The notes below the pieces were generated by a model. That model did no database searches, had not been told where the DNA came from, and saw nothing but the letters and a program-made list of their open reading frames with translations. A program made the position numbers and the translations under genes. A DNA stretch of 64,000 bases from an uncultured Clostridia bacterium. GTDB taxonomy: Bacteria > Bacillota > Clostridia > Christensenellales > UBA1242. The stretch is from positions 248,001 to 312,000 of the forward strand of contig CAKVHT010000001.1 of the NCBI GenBank assembly GCA_934754375.1, given 5' to 3'. Position 1 is the stretch's first letter; each line of letters begins with the position of its first letter. Shown piece after piece: positions 42,396 through 52,534 of the stretch.

Positions 42396-43841
42396 ATGGA
42401 TAAAAATAGTAAAGTTTTGAAACTTAAACCAATTTATGCAATTGTCATTTGTTGTTTGATTATTGCAGTGCTTTTTGTTGTTATTGGGCTTATATCCTCT
42501 TCTAAATTACAATCAACCATTTCAATAAAAACTGCGTCTGGAGATGTTTTAATTACGGTTAAGCAAAAAGTTACATTAGAAGATGATACTATGGATAAAC
42601 TTTTAACTAAAATAAAAGTCAAATCCAAAGTAAATGTAAGGATTTGTGACCCTATAAAAATAACTTCAAAATCAATAATGCTTGTCTATTCTGTTGGAGA
42701 AGAAAAGATTTATTTTTCAATTATAGATAAAAAGATTACGCAAATTAATCAAAATGAGTATGTATCAGTATCTGGCACATATCTTGTAGGTGGAGTTTCT
42801 TCTTTATCCACAGTTGCCGATAATGTAAAATCAGGATCTAATGATTATCAAAACTCTATAGTTAAATTAACAGCATCGTTTTCATTAGGTGGTTCGTGGA
42901 CTCCTATTGGTAAAGCTGGACATCCTTTTAGAGGTACATTTGATGGAAATGGATGCAAGATTAGCAACGTGAATATTAATATGTCAAATGAAAATTCAGG
43001 TGGGTTTTTTGGGTTTGTGGAAAACGCAACAATAAAAAATCTATGTCTTGAGAATGTGACTATTAGAGGTAGTTATGCCAATGGTGTTGGGTGCCTAGTT
43101 GGGAATGCAACTAATACAAACATCAGTGGATGTCTAGTTGATAAAAATAGCATTATTAATGTGACTCCAGCTACAGTAACTGATTCAGTCCATGGTGTCT
43201 TTAAACAAGAAACAGGAGTGTTAGGTGGTATTGTTGGTAAATTTAATGTGACAAATACCAACACATACACAGTAGACAATTGCTGCTCTGCTGTTAGTAT
43301 GGAATTTAACTTTCCAACAAATTTTGTCAATACTGGCAGAAGTTTAACAATGGGTGGTATTGTTGGGGCCTGTTATGGTGAGAAAGGAGAGGCAAAAATT
43401 GATAAGTGTTTGTTTACTGGCAAATTAACGGCGTCTGGTAAAAACGTGTTTGCTTTCTATATGGCAAATATTGTAGGATCAGCAAAAGAGACAGGTCAAA
43501 CTGTGTCAAATTGTGCATACAAATCTAATTTGAATCATGGTGGAATAACTATGTATAGTGGTACATTGTGGATAGGATTCAATTCAACAACAAGAGTTTA
43601 TGCTTCTGCCATTATTTCAGTGGGTGACAAATATGTAAATGAGGTATGTGCGCCATACGGCTGGCTTAAACCAGCATATAAATATGGCATGAGAGCGGAC
43701 ATTAAAGAATCTAGATTTAGCTATAAAGTTGCCACAACAAATGGTGAATATGAAAGGAAAGACGATCAATATTATGCTGGTGGTTATATAACAAAATTCA
43801 ATGTAAAAGTGGCTACATTGTCAAATAATAGAAAGATTTAA
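42396..43841 (+). CDS. Membrane-anchored surface protein with GLUG-like repeats (paralogue 1)
   Basis: A 481-residue protein. One N-terminal membrane helix (about 13-36) is followed by a small domain (about 40-125) with ISIKTASGDVLITVKQKVTLEDDTMDKL. From about 150 there is a repeat region with WTPIGKAGHPFRGTFDGNGCKI, GGFFGFV and VGCLVGNA, which are GLUG/beta-helix type units. No signal peptidase or sortase site is seen, so it should stay anchored by its N-terminus with the repeats outside. It is homologous along its length to the gene at 52889-54436. A binding or adhesion role is likely but not shown. Confidence 0.8.
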   Translation: MDKNSKVLKLKPIYAIVICCLIIAVLFVVIGLISSSKLQSTISIKTASGDVLITVKQKVTLEDDTMDKLLTKIKVKSKVNVRICDPIKITSKSIMLVYSVGEEKIYFSIIDKKITQINQNEYVSVSGTYLVGGVSSLSTVADNVKSGSNDYQNSIVKLTASFSLGGSWTPIGKAGHPFRGTFDGNGCKISNVNINMSNENSGGFFGFVENATIKNLCLENVTIRGSYANGVGCLVGNATNTNISGCLVDKNSIINVTPATVTDSVHGVFKQETGVLGGIVGKFNVTNTNTYTVDNCCSAVSMEFNFPTNFVNTGRSLTMGGIVGACYGEKGEAKIDKCLFTGKLTASGKNVFAFYMANIVGSAKETGQTVSNCAYKSNLNHGGITMYSGTLWIGFNSTTRVYASAIISVGDKYVNEVCAPYGWLKPAYKYGMRADIKESRFSYKVATTNGEYERKDDQYYAGGYITKFNVKVATLSNNRKI

Positions 43842-43855
43842 AAAGGTGAAATCTG

Positions 43856-43883
43856 TTGACAAATTTTGTTGATGTGATAATAT
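43856..43883 (+). promoter_or_regulatory. Promoter of the 139-residue gene
   Basis: TTGACA, a 16-bp spacer and TAATAT, with a roughly 30-nt leader containing GGGAG before a GTG start. Confidence 0.75.
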
Positions 43884-43921
43884 AAGCATAGAAATGGGTT
43901 GCCCATTTATGGGAGATTATT

Positions 43922-44341
43922 GTGCAAACAGAAAATAATGAGAAATATCGTTTAAGACGCATGTATTACAAAATTGATAAACTTACAGGCAAATTTGAAC
44001 CTTTGTATTTAAATTCTGAATACAATGCTGTGAAAAACATTTTAACAGATGAAATTTATGAAGTTGGCAACTTGATGGTTGATGATTTCAACAATATTCC
44101 TTATAACTTGACAAAGAAGTTGTGTGACAATGATTATTCAGTGATCGTTGACCATGAACATGCTTCAGTGAATTATTCAAAATGTATGCTTATTGTGTCT
44201 CGTGGCTCAAATGTTGGTTATTTCAAATCTAAAAGATGGCCAATAGATAAAGTTTTAACCAGGGAAGAGGTTGCAATGATGGTGGCGGATTTCGAAAATC
44301 ACTACACAAGGATTGCTTCTTCATATAATAGTGAAATATAA
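43922..44341 (+). CDS. Hypothetical protein, 139 residues, GTG start
   Basis: A soluble mixed alpha/beta protein starting with GTG, preceded by GGGAG. It contains YNAVKNILTDEIYEVGNLMV and ends in FENHYTRIASSYNSEI. I do not recognise it. It has its own promoter and a downstream hairpin, so it is a single-gene unit ahead of rpoB. Confidence 0.7.
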   Translation: MQTENNEKYRLRRMYYKIDKLTGKFEPLYLNSEYNAVKNILTDEIYEVGNLMVDDFNNIPYNLTKKLCDNDYSVIVDHEHASVNYSKCMLIVSRGSNVGYFKSKRWPIDKVLTREEVAMMVADFENHYTRIASSYNSEI

Positions 44342-44391
44342 CAATCGACGTTTTTATGTTAGTTTTGTTTAAAATTTGTAATAAATAGATT

Positions 44392-44456
44392 AACCAGTTT
44401 GCAAAGATTGATATGTGAAGTTTTTTTTCAATTTTATTTGTTAAACTGGTTTTTTG
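44392..44456 (+). terminator. Possible long-loop terminator before rpoB
   Basis: AACCAGTTT (44392-44400) pairs with AAACTGGTT (44443-44451) across a 42-base loop, followed by T residues. The rest of the 348-bp gap holds the rpoB promoter and leader. Confidence 0.5.
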
Positions 44457-44566
44457 TTGCTTTTCAAATTGTTGAGTTAATGATAAATTGTAAACTTTAT
44501 GTTTAAAGTTACTTAAAGCTGGCAAAAATTATATTTAAAAATTGTGCAAATTTTGCTAAAAATCTA

Positions 44567-44595
44567 TTGACATAACTTGTTTATTATGTTAAAAT
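44567..44595 (+). promoter_or_regulatory. rpoBC promoter
   Basis: TTGACA, a 17-bp spacer and TAAAAT, about 95 bp upstream of the rpoB start. Confidence 0.8.
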
Positions 44596-44689
44596 CAGCC
44601 AGTATGAAAAAGTCTCGCTAGGGTGGATTATGCCCATTTATACTATGTATAAAGGTTTGTGAGCGTACAACTGAATAAGGAGTTAATGG

Positions 44690-47600
44690 ATGAATTCAAA
44701 CACACTGAACATCAAAAAACTAAAACAAGGCAAGGCTGAACGTATGAGTTTTGCCAAAAAAGAAGTCCCTTATGTTATGCCTGATTTGTTAAGCATTGCA
44801 AAAGAGAGTTATGAAAGATTCTTAAATGAGGGCATTGGTGAGGTGTTGAACGAATACAACCCTATCATAGACTACTCGAACAAAGCCGAGTTGTCTTTTT
44901 TAGGCTATTCTATCGACCGCACACCAAAGTATTCATGGAACGAATGCAAAGTTAAACAAATGAGCTACACAGTTCCACTTAAAGTCAACGTTCGTTTGCT
45001 TGTTAAAGAAACAGGACAAATCATAGATCAAGAAGTATTCATGGGAGATATCCCTTATATGAGTAAAGATGCAGGATTTATCTGCAATGGTGTTGAAAGG
45101 GTTGTTCTTAACCAATTGATTAAATCTCCAGGCGTTGTGTTTGGTGGCGAAATCAATAAATATGGTCGCATGGACTATAACGGCGCAATTCAACCAAGTT
45201 ATGGTATGTGGGTTCAAACTGAACAAGTAGCAGGCGACACTCTCCGTGTTATTGTTGAACGTAAGTTTAAAATGAGCGCTGGTGTATTGCTTAAATGCTT
45301 TGGCTACACAAACGAAGAATTGCTTGAAATCTACGGCCACCACCCATTTATTGTTAATACTTTGGAAAAAGAACCTCAAATCACACAAGAAGATGCACTT
45401 ATTGAATTTGGCAGACGCACTCGTCCAGGCGAAATTCCAAACCCTGAAAATACATTGTCATATATCAACGACCGTTTCTTCAATCAACAACATTACAATC
45501 TTGAAAAAGTTGGTCGTTTTAAAGTGAACAAAAAATTGTCACTTGCAAACCGTATTACAGACCAAATTGCTGCAACAGATATCAAACTTGGCAAAAAATT
45601 GTTTGTAAGTCAAGGCGAATTTATTGACCATGATACAGCAGTTGCAATCCAAAACGCAGGTATCAATTCAGTTGATGTTATGCTTGAAGATAAAGTTGTG
45701 CGTGTTGTTGGTAACCAACGTGTTGACCTTAAAGCATACGCAAAACTTGACCCAGCTGAATTTGGTATAACAGAACTTGTTTATCTTCCTTTGCTTCAAG
45801 AAATCATGAAAGCGCACAAGGGCGATGAAGAAGGTTTAAAACAAGCAATTAAAGAAAATGCTCATAAGCTTGAAGACTTCCAAGTAACATTGGACGATAT
45901 GGTGGCTACAATCAGTTATCATTTGAACTTGATTGACGGTTTGGGCGAAACTGACGAAATTGATAACTTGTCAATGCGACGTGTTGCAACATGTGGCGAA
46001 TTGCTTCGTGACGAATTCCGTCGTGGTATGACAAAACTTCAAGCACAAGTGCGTGAAAGTTTGCAAAGCCGTGATTTGACAGATATCACACCAAGCCAAA
46101 TCGTAAATGCTCGTCATATCAACAAAGTGTTTAAAGAATTTATGGCAACAAGCCAACTTTCAGCATTGATGGACCAAATCAACCCAGCTGCAAGTTTAAG
46201 GCATAAACGTCGTTTGAGCTCATTCGGCCCAGGCGGTGTTAAAAAAGAACGTGCAACTGTTGAAGTGCGTGATATTAACCCAAGCCATTATGGTCGTATC
46301 TGTTTGGTTGAAACACCAGAAGGTCAACCTATTGGTTTGATGACATCTATCGCTGCGTATGCACGTGTAAATAAATATGGTTTCATTGAAACCCCATTTA
46401 GAAAAATTGACCCTAAAACAAGAAAGGTTACTGATGATGTAGTATTCTTGATGGCCGATGAAGAACGTGGACACTATATCGCACCAGCAACAATCGACTT
46501 GAATGATGATAAAACTTTAAAAAATGGCATTATTGAATGTCGTTACAATGGACAAGCTGAACGTGTTGACAGTTCAATGATTGACTTAATCGAATTAAGT
46601 CCAAAACAATGTTTGTCTATTGGTGCAAACCTTATTCCGTTTGTTGAACACAGCCCAGGTAACCGTGCATTGATGGGTTCAAATATGCAATGTCAAGCAG
46701 TTCCACTTATCAAATGTGATAGTCCTATCGTTGGTACAGGTGTTGAACACAAAATTGCTGTTGACTCTGGTGCACTTATTCTTGCTGAACAAGATGGTGT
46801 TTGTAAGTATGTGTCTGCAGACTACATCACAATGGAATATGCAGACGGCAGTATTGTAAACCACAAACTCCGCAAATTCGAACGCACAAATGAAAAAGCA
46901 TGCTTCAATCAAAAACCAATTGTAAAGAAAGGCGAAAGTGTTAAAGCCGGCGATGTGCTTGCAGATGGCGCATCAACAGATAAAGGCGAAGTTGCACTTG
47001 GCAAAAACATGACAGTTGCATTCATGAACTGGGAAGGCTACAACTTCGAAGATGCTATTTTGATTAACCAACGTATAGTTCGTGAAGATGCTTATACATC
47101 AATCAGTATTCAACAAGTAAAAACAGAAGCTCGTACAACAAAACTTGGCGATGAAGAAATCACTCGAGATATCGCAGGTGTTGGTGAAGATGCTTTGAAA
47201 AATTTGGATGAAAATGGTATTGTTCGTATCGGTACTGAAGTTCGCCCAGGCGATATCTTGGTTGGTAAAGTAACACCAAAAGGCGAAACAGACTTGACAC
47301 CAGAAGAAAGACTTTTGAAAGCAATCTTTGGTGAAAAGACAAAAGAAGTTAAAAACACATCTTTGAAAGTTAAACATGGCGAAGAAGGTGTTGTTGTTGG
47401 TGTTGAAATCTTGTCACGTAAAAACAAAGATGAACTTGATGCAGGCGTAAATATGTGTGTTAAAGTTTACATCGCACAAAAACGTGTGCTTCAAGTTGGT
47501 GATAAACTTGCAGGTCGTTATGGTAACAAAGGTGTTGTATCAGTTGTTCTTCCAGAATGTGATATGCCTTATATGCCAAATGGCGAAACAGTTGATATTT

Positions 47601-48364
47601 TGCTTAACCCATTGGGTATCCCATCACGTATGAACTTGAGCCAATTGTTGGAAGTTCACTTGGGTTGGGCTGCAAAACATCTTGACTGGAAAGTTGCAAC
47701 ACCAGCATTTGATGGTGCAACAGAAGAAGATATTAAAGCTCTGCTTCGTGAAAATAATTTGCCTGAAGATGGCAAAACTCAACTTTACGATGGACGTACA
47801 GGCTTGCCATTTGAAAACAAAACAACAGTTGGTGTAATGTACATGTTAAAACTTGACCACATGGTTGATGATAAAATCCACGCACGTGGCATTGGTACTT
47901 ATGCACTTATTACACAACAACCTCTTGGCGGACGTAGCCAACTTGGTGGTCAACGTTTTGGTGAAATGGAAGTTTGGGCTTTGGAAGCATACGGTGCATC
48001 AAGATTGTTGCAAGAAATGCTTACAATTAAATCAGATGACGTTGAAGGTCGTATTAAGACCTATGAAGCAATTGTAAAAGGCGAACCAATCCCAGAACCT
48101 GGCATGCCAGAATCATTTAAAGTTTTGGTTAAAGAAATGCAAGGTTTGTGCTTGGACGTTAAGATTTTAACAGCCGACAATCACGAACTTACAATTAACG
48201 AAGTCAGTGAAGAAGGCGAAGAAGTTACTGCAGTTGAACCAGTTAATAAACAAGCTCTTGAAGATATCACTCTTGAATTTGACGATATACAAAAGGGTTA
48301 CGAAAACGATGTCAATGCAACCGCATTTGACGAGTCTGAATTGTTTGACGACCTTGACGAGTAG
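44690..48364 (+). CDS. rpoB: RNA polymerase beta subunit
   Basis: A 1224-residue core subunit of RNA polymerase. The rifampicin-binding cluster (about residues 488-517) reads SQLSALMDQINPAASL then HKRRLSSFGPGG, and other hallmarks include VETPEGQPIGLM, the NMTVAFMNWEGYNFEDAI block and LGGRSQLGGQRFGEMEVWAL near the C-terminus. AAGGAG precedes the ATG at 44690. In E. coli numbering position 513, almost always Gln, is Ala here. rplJ-rplL are not upstream, unlike in Bacillus. The last 26 bp are repeated in the spacer before rpoC. Confidence 0.98.
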   Translation: MNSNTLNIKKLKQGKAERMSFAKKEVPYVMPDLLSIAKESYERFLNEGIGEVLNEYNPIIDYSNKAELSFLGYSIDRTPKYSWNECKVKQMSYTVPLKVNVRLLVKETGQIIDQEVFMGDIPYMSKDAGFICNGVERVVLNQLIKSPGVVFGGEINKYGRMDYNGAIQPSYGMWVQTEQVAGDTLRVIVERKFKMSAGVLLKCFGYTNEELLEIYGHHPFIVNTLEKEPQITQEDALIEFGRRTRPGEIPNPENTLSYINDRFFNQQHYNLEKVGRFKVNKKLSLANRITDQIAATDIKLGKKLFVSQGEFIDHDTAVAIQNAGINSVDVMLEDKVVRVVGNQRVDLKAYAKLDPAEFGITELVYLPLLQEIMKAHKGDEEGLKQAIKENAHKLEDFQVTLDDMVATISYHLNLIDGLGETDEIDNLSMRRVATCGELLRDEFRRGMTKLQAQVRESLQSRDLTDITPSQIVNARHINKVFKEFMATSQLSALMDQINPAASLRHKRRLSSFGPGGVKKERATVEVRDINPSHYGRICLVETPEGQPIGLMTSIAAYARVNKYGFIETPFRKIDPKTRKVTDDVVFLMADEERGHYIAPATIDLNDDKTLKNGIIECRYNGQAERVDSSMIDLIELSPKQCLSIGANLIPFVEHSPGNRALMGSNMQCQAVPLIKCDSPIVGTGVEHKIAVDSGALILAEQDGVCKYVSADYITMEYADGSIVNHKLRKFERTNEKACFNQKPIVKKGESVKAGDVLADGASTDKGEVALGKNMTVAFMNWEGYNFEDAILINQRIVREDAYTSISIQQVKTEARTTKLGDEEITRDIAGVGEDALKNLDENGIVRIGTEVRPGDILVGKVTPKGETDLTPEERLLKAIFGEKTKEVKNTSLKVKHGEEGVVVGVEILSRKNKDELDAGVNMCVKVYIAQKRVLQVGDKLAGRYGNKGVVSVVLPECDMPYMPNGETVDILLNPLGIPSRMNLSQLLEVHLGWAAKHLDWKVATPAFDGATEEDIKALLRENNLPEDGKTQLYDGRTGLPFENKTTVGVMYMLKLDHMVDDKIHARGIGTYALITQQPLGGRSQLGGQRFGEMEVWALEAYGASRLLQEMLTIKSDDVEGRIKTYEAIVKGEPIPEPGMPESFKVLVKEMQGLCLDVKILTADNHELTINEVSEEGEEVTAVEPVNKQALEDITLEFDDIQKGYENDVNATAFDESELFDDLDE

Positions 48365-48368
48365 TCAA
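48343..48368 (+). repeat. rpoB tail, copy 1 of a direct repeat
   Basis: These 26 bp, including the rpoB stop codon, recur at 48430-48455 with one mismatch. Confidence 0.8.
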
Positions 48369-48429
48369 GAAGTCAAAAAATGAAGCGAGTCCAGGATTTT
48401 ATAAGAAGATAAAATACTGTCGAATAGTA

Positions 48430-48455
48430 GTTTGACGACCTTGACGAATAGTCAA
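48430..48455 (+). repeat. rpoB tail, copy 2, in the rpoB-rpoC spacer
   Basis: A non-coding copy of the rpoB 3' end placed 87 bp downstream of the original. Its stop codon is TAG as in the original. Confidence 0.8.
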
Positions 48456-48554
48456 AAGCAAAAACAATTTAGATAAATAGATTTAAAGATGGCAAAGTTG
48501 TTTGGCTTTGTGCTGAACAACTTCACCATTAAATTATAGTAGGAGAAAAGATAA

Positions 48555-51500
48555 ATGTTTGAATTAAACAATTTCGACTCAATCAGAGTAGCAATCGCCT
48601 CACCAGAGATGATAAGATCTTGGTCACGTGGCGAAGTTACAAAGCCTGAAACTATCAATTATCGTACACAAAAGCCTGAAAAAGACGGTCTTTTCTGCGA
48701 ACGCATTTTTGGACCTAAAAAGGACTGGGAATGTCATTGCGGCAAATATAAACGTGTGCGTTATAAAGGCGTTGTATGCGACAAATGCGGTGTTGAAGTA
48801 ACAAGAAGTAAAGTTCGTCGTGAACGTATGGGTCACATTGAACTTGCTTGTCCAGTTAGCCATATTTGGTTCTTTAAAGGTGTGCCAAGCCGTATCGGTA
48901 TCACACTTGATATGAGCCCAAAACTTTTGGACGAAGTTTTGTATTATGTAAGTTATGTTGTGCTTGACCCTAAAAACACAGAGTTTGCTTACAAACAAGT
49001 TATTCGTGATAAAGAATATCGTGAAGCTGTTGAAAAATATGGTCCTAATGGTTTCCGTGCTGGTATGGGTGCAGAAGCAATTAAAGAATTATTAAACAAT
49101 ATTGACCTTGAAAAAGAGCGTGATGAACTTACTGAAATCATGCGCACAACAAAAGGTCAACGTAAACTTAAAGCAACAAAGAAATTGGAAATTATTGAAG
49201 CTTTCATCAAATCTGGCAACAAGCCAAGTTGGATGATTCTTGATGTAATTCCAGTTATTCCACCAGATTTGCGTCCTTTGGTTCAAATTGATGGTGGTAA
49301 ATTTGCTGCAAGTGACTTGAACGATTTGTATCGTCGTGTTATCAACCGTAACAACAGGCTTAAAAAGTTGATTGAACTTGGTGCGCCTGAAATCATCGTT
49401 CGTAACGAAAAACGTATGTTACAAGAAGCAGTTGATGCTTTGTTTGATAACGGTAAACGTGGTAGAGCTGTTCAAGGTAGCCGTCAAAGAGATTTGAAAT
49501 CATTGACAGCAAGTTTAAAGGGTAAACATGGTCGTTTCCGTCAAAACTTGCTTGGTAAACGTGTTGACTATTCTGGTCGTTCAGTTATTGTCGTTGGCCC
49601 AGAACTTAAAATTTATCAATGCGGTTTGCCAAAAATGATGGCGCTTGAATTGTTCCGTCCATTTATTATTAAACGTTTGTTGGAAATGAACGCAACAAAC
49701 AACCTTAAAAAAGCAACTCGTATGATTGAACAAGAACGTCCAATCGTTTACGATATTTTGCAAGAAGTTGTTGAAGGACACCCAGTTCTTTTGAACCGTG
49801 CGCCAACTCTTCACAAACTTTCAGTGCAAGCATTTGAACCTATCCTTGTAGAAGGCAAAGCAATCCGTCTTCCACCTTTGGCATGCGGTGGCTTTAATGC
49901 CGACTTCGATGGTGACCAAATGAGTATGCACGTTCCACTTTCAGTGGAGGCAAGAACAGAAGCACGTATGTTGTTGTTGGCTTCTAACAACGTGCTTAAA
50001 CCAAGTGATGGTAGCCCAAACATGGTGCCAAGCCAAGATATGATTTTGGGTAACTATTATCTTACTGTTGTGCGTGATGGTGCATTGGGTGAAGGTATGA
50101 CCTTTGCCAGTGCAGACGAAGCACAACTTGCTCATGAAAATGGCAAATTAAGCCTTCAAGCAAAAATTAATTTGCGCCGTACTGTTGACTTCAATGGTGA
50201 AAAGGTAACTGGACGTATTGAAACAACACTCGGTAAAGTTATTTTCAATAGCATTATTCCACAAGACCTTGGATTTGTTCCAAGAGATACCAAAGAAAAT
50301 GCACTTCGTCTTGAAATTGAAGATGATGTTAAAAAAGGTACTTATGGCAAATTGATTGAAACATGTTATCGTAAGCATGGCACAAACACAACTGTAACCA
50401 TGATTGATGATATCAAGAATATGGGTTATAAATATAGCACATTGTCAAGTGTTTCACTTTCAATTTTCGATATGCAAGAAGCAGAAGAACGTCAACAAAT
50501 CATTGATGAAGCTGATAAAATTGTTCATGCAAATGATGAAATGTACATGCAAGGTTTGATGAGTTATGCTGACAAATACAATAGAAACATGGCAGTTTGG
50601 GATAAAGCCGTTAATGATGTAATTAAAGTAACATCTGGACATTTGGATAAATTCAATTCAATCAAAGTTATCATTACATCAAAAGCCCGTGGTGGTGAAG
50701 ACAGCTTGAAGCAACTTTGCGGTGTTATCGGTAACACAGCGGTTGCGTCTGGTTCAGTTAGTGACGTGCCAGTTAAATCAAACTTCCGTCGTGGTTTGAA
50801 CCCACTTGAATATTACATGGCAGCTCGTGGTAGCCGTAAACAATTGATGGATACAGCGCTTAAAACAGCCGATTCAGGTTACTTGACACGTCGTTTGGTT
50901 GATATCGCTCAAGATACAACCATCACCGAAGAAGATTGCTTTGCAAATCTTGGCGAACCTGTTAAAGGTATTGATGTTGCAGAAATCACACAAAACGGCA
51001 CAGTTGTTGAAACTTTGGAAGCACGTATCGTTGGTCGTTACACAGCTCAACCAGTTATTGACCCTAAAACAAAGAAAGAAATTGTTGGTGCAGATTGCTA
51101 CATCAGCGATGAACTTGCAAAAGTTATTGTCAATGCAGGTGTTGAAAAAGTTAATATTCGTAGCTTGCTTACATGTAAAGCAAAAACAGGTGTTTGTGCA
51201 AAATGTTACGGACGTGACATGTCAACAAATGACCTTGTTCATATTGGTGAAGCAGTTGGTGTTATCGCTGCTCAATCAATTGGTGAACCTGGTACACAAT
51301 TGGTGCTTCGTACCTTCCACAGCGGTGGTACTGCATCTAACGATATTACTTCCGGTTTGCCTCGTGTTGAAGAAATTTTCGAAGCACGTAACCCTAAAGG
51401 TGCTGCTGTTATCAGCGATATTGGTGGTAAAGTTAGCATCAATCAAATTGATAAACGTTTTGAAGTTGTTGTAAAAGGTCAAACAGAAGAAAGTTACATT

Positions 51501-52127
51501 CTTCCATTTGGCTCAACCATCAAAGTTAAACAAGGCGAGGTTATCACTCCAGGTACAGCACTTACAGAAGGTCCATTGAACCCTAAAGATGTGCTTCGTA
51601 CACGTGGTGTTAAAGCCGTTCAAGAATATTTGCTTAACGAAGTTCTTGAAGTATATAAATCACAATCTGTTGCAATCAATGCAAAACACTTGGAAATTAT
51701 TATTCGTCAAATGCTTCGTAAAGTTAAAATTGAAAATGCAGGCGATACAGATTTGTTGCCAGGCGATACAGTTGATATTCGTGTTTATGAACAAGCCAAC
51801 CAAAAAGCTTTGGCTGAAGGTGGTGTTCCAGCAACAGCTAAACGTGAACTTCAAGGTATCACAAAAGCAAGTTTGACAACTGAGAGTTTCTTATCTGCTG
51901 CTTCCTTCCAAGAATCAAGCAATGTGTTGACAGAAGCTGCTTTGAAAGGTAAGGTTGACCACTTGCAAGGTTTGAAAGAAAACATCATCATCGGTAAGAT
52001 GATTCCAGCCGGTACTGGTGCTCCAGCATACCGCAATGTTCTTCCAAAACAAGTTAAAGAAGATAGCCTTAACTTCACAAACGACAATGTCAATATGAAA
52101 TTTGATGACATTGACGATGAGGAATAA
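48555..52127 (+). CDS. rpoC: RNA polymerase beta' subunit
   Basis: A 1190-residue catalytic subunit. The N-terminal zinc site has CHCGKYKRVRYKG and CDKCGVEV, the metal-binding NADFDGDQM lies near residue 450, the bridge-helix/trigger-loop region has the AARGSRKQLMDTALKTADSGY segment (in part), and a second zinc site has CKAKTGVCAKCYG. AGGAGAAAAG precedes the start. It is co-transcribed with rpoB, with a strong terminator after it. Confidence 0.98.
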   Translation: MFELNNFDSIRVAIASPEMIRSWSRGEVTKPETINYRTQKPEKDGLFCERIFGPKKDWECHCGKYKRVRYKGVVCDKCGVEVTRSKVRRERMGHIELACPVSHIWFFKGVPSRIGITLDMSPKLLDEVLYYVSYVVLDPKNTEFAYKQVIRDKEYREAVEKYGPNGFRAGMGAEAIKELLNNIDLEKERDELTEIMRTTKGQRKLKATKKLEIIEAFIKSGNKPSWMILDVIPVIPPDLRPLVQIDGGKFAASDLNDLYRRVINRNNRLKKLIELGAPEIIVRNEKRMLQEAVDALFDNGKRGRAVQGSRQRDLKSLTASLKGKHGRFRQNLLGKRVDYSGRSVIVVGPELKIYQCGLPKMMALELFRPFIIKRLLEMNATNNLKKATRMIEQERPIVYDILQEVVEGHPVLLNRAPTLHKLSVQAFEPILVEGKAIRLPPLACGGFNADFDGDQMSMHVPLSVEARTEARMLLLASNNVLKPSDGSPNMVPSQDMILGNYYLTVVRDGALGEGMTFASADEAQLAHENGKLSLQAKINLRRTVDFNGEKVTGRIETTLGKVIFNSIIPQDLGFVPRDTKENALRLEIEDDVKKGTYGKLIETCYRKHGTNTTVTMIDDIKNMGYKYSTLSSVSLSIFDMQEAEERQQIIDEADKIVHANDEMYMQGLMSYADKYNRNMAVWDKAVNDVIKVTSGHLDKFNSIKVIITSKARGGEDSLKQLCGVIGNTAVASGSVSDVPVKSNFRRGLNPLEYYMAARGSRKQLMDTALKTADSGYLTRRLVDIAQDTTITEEDCFANLGEPVKGIDVAEITQNGTVVETLEARIVGRYTAQPVIDPKTKKEIVGADCYISDELAKVIVNAGVEKVNIRSLLTCKAKTGVCAKCYGRDMSTNDLVHIGEAVGVIAAQSIGEPGTQLVLRTFHSGGTASNDITSGLPRVEEIFEARNPKGAAVISDIGGKVSINQIDKRFEVVVKGQTEESYILPFGSTIKVKQGEVITPGTALTEGPLNPKDVLRTRGVKAVQEYLLNEVLEVYKSQSVAINAKHLEIIIRQMLRKVKIENAGDTDLLPGDTVDIRVYEQANQKALAEGGVPATAKRELQGITKASLTTESFLSAASFQESSNVLTEAALKGKVDHLQGLKENIIIGKMIPAGTGAPAYRNVLPKQVKEDSLNFTNDNVNMKFDDIDDEE

Positions 52128-52145
52128 AACTTAAAGATTTACACA

Positions 52146-52173
52146 AAAGGTAACTCGTAAGGGTTACCTTTTT
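52146..52173 (+). terminator. Terminator of rpoBC
   Basis: AAAGGTAAC pairs with GTTACCTTT around an 8-base loop, followed by T residues. Between here and 52477 I see only AT-rich sequence without a gene or a recognisable riboswitch. Confidence 0.9.
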
Positions 52174-52477
52174 GCTAACATTGACAACAACTGATATAAT
52201 TTATAAGTGTTGATGGCATAAAGTCAGTTGCTATAAATTTTAACTGCAACGTCAAATATCGTATTAAATTTTTAATCATTTAAAGATTAGCATATTAAAA
52301 AATATGTCTAAATTTGCTAGAAAGATTTAGATAAAATCAAAAATTCCTATCAACAAAATTATTTTATCAAAAATCAAAAAAAACATTTAAAAATTAAATC
52401 AAAAACCCCGCTAAAATACTATATTATAGGCAACTGGACGGCTTTAAAAAATATTAAAAAAATTTTATTAAAAACTA

Positions 52478-52506
52478 TTTACAAACCAAAATTTTTGTGC
52501 TAATAT
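52478..52506 (+). promoter_or_regulatory. Promoter of the 82-residue gene
   Basis: TTTACA, a 17-bp spacer and TAATAT. Confidence 0.65.
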
Positions 52507-52534
52507 ATGGTCATTGAATAAAGGAGGCGTCGTT

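Noticed and set aside
44933..45388. Open frame of 151 codons antisense to rpoB
   Set aside because: It lies fully within conserved rpoB coding sequence on the other strand and has no ribosome site.
50899..51474. Open frame of 191 codons on the plus strand inside rpoC
   Set aside because: It is a shifted frame within the conserved RpoC C-terminal region, rich in Leu/Lys/Val, without a start signal.
52174..52477. Riboswitch or ncRNA in the gap after rpoC
   Set aside because: The stretch is almost all A and T with one short mixed segment near 52405-52445; I could not build a convincing conserved fold.
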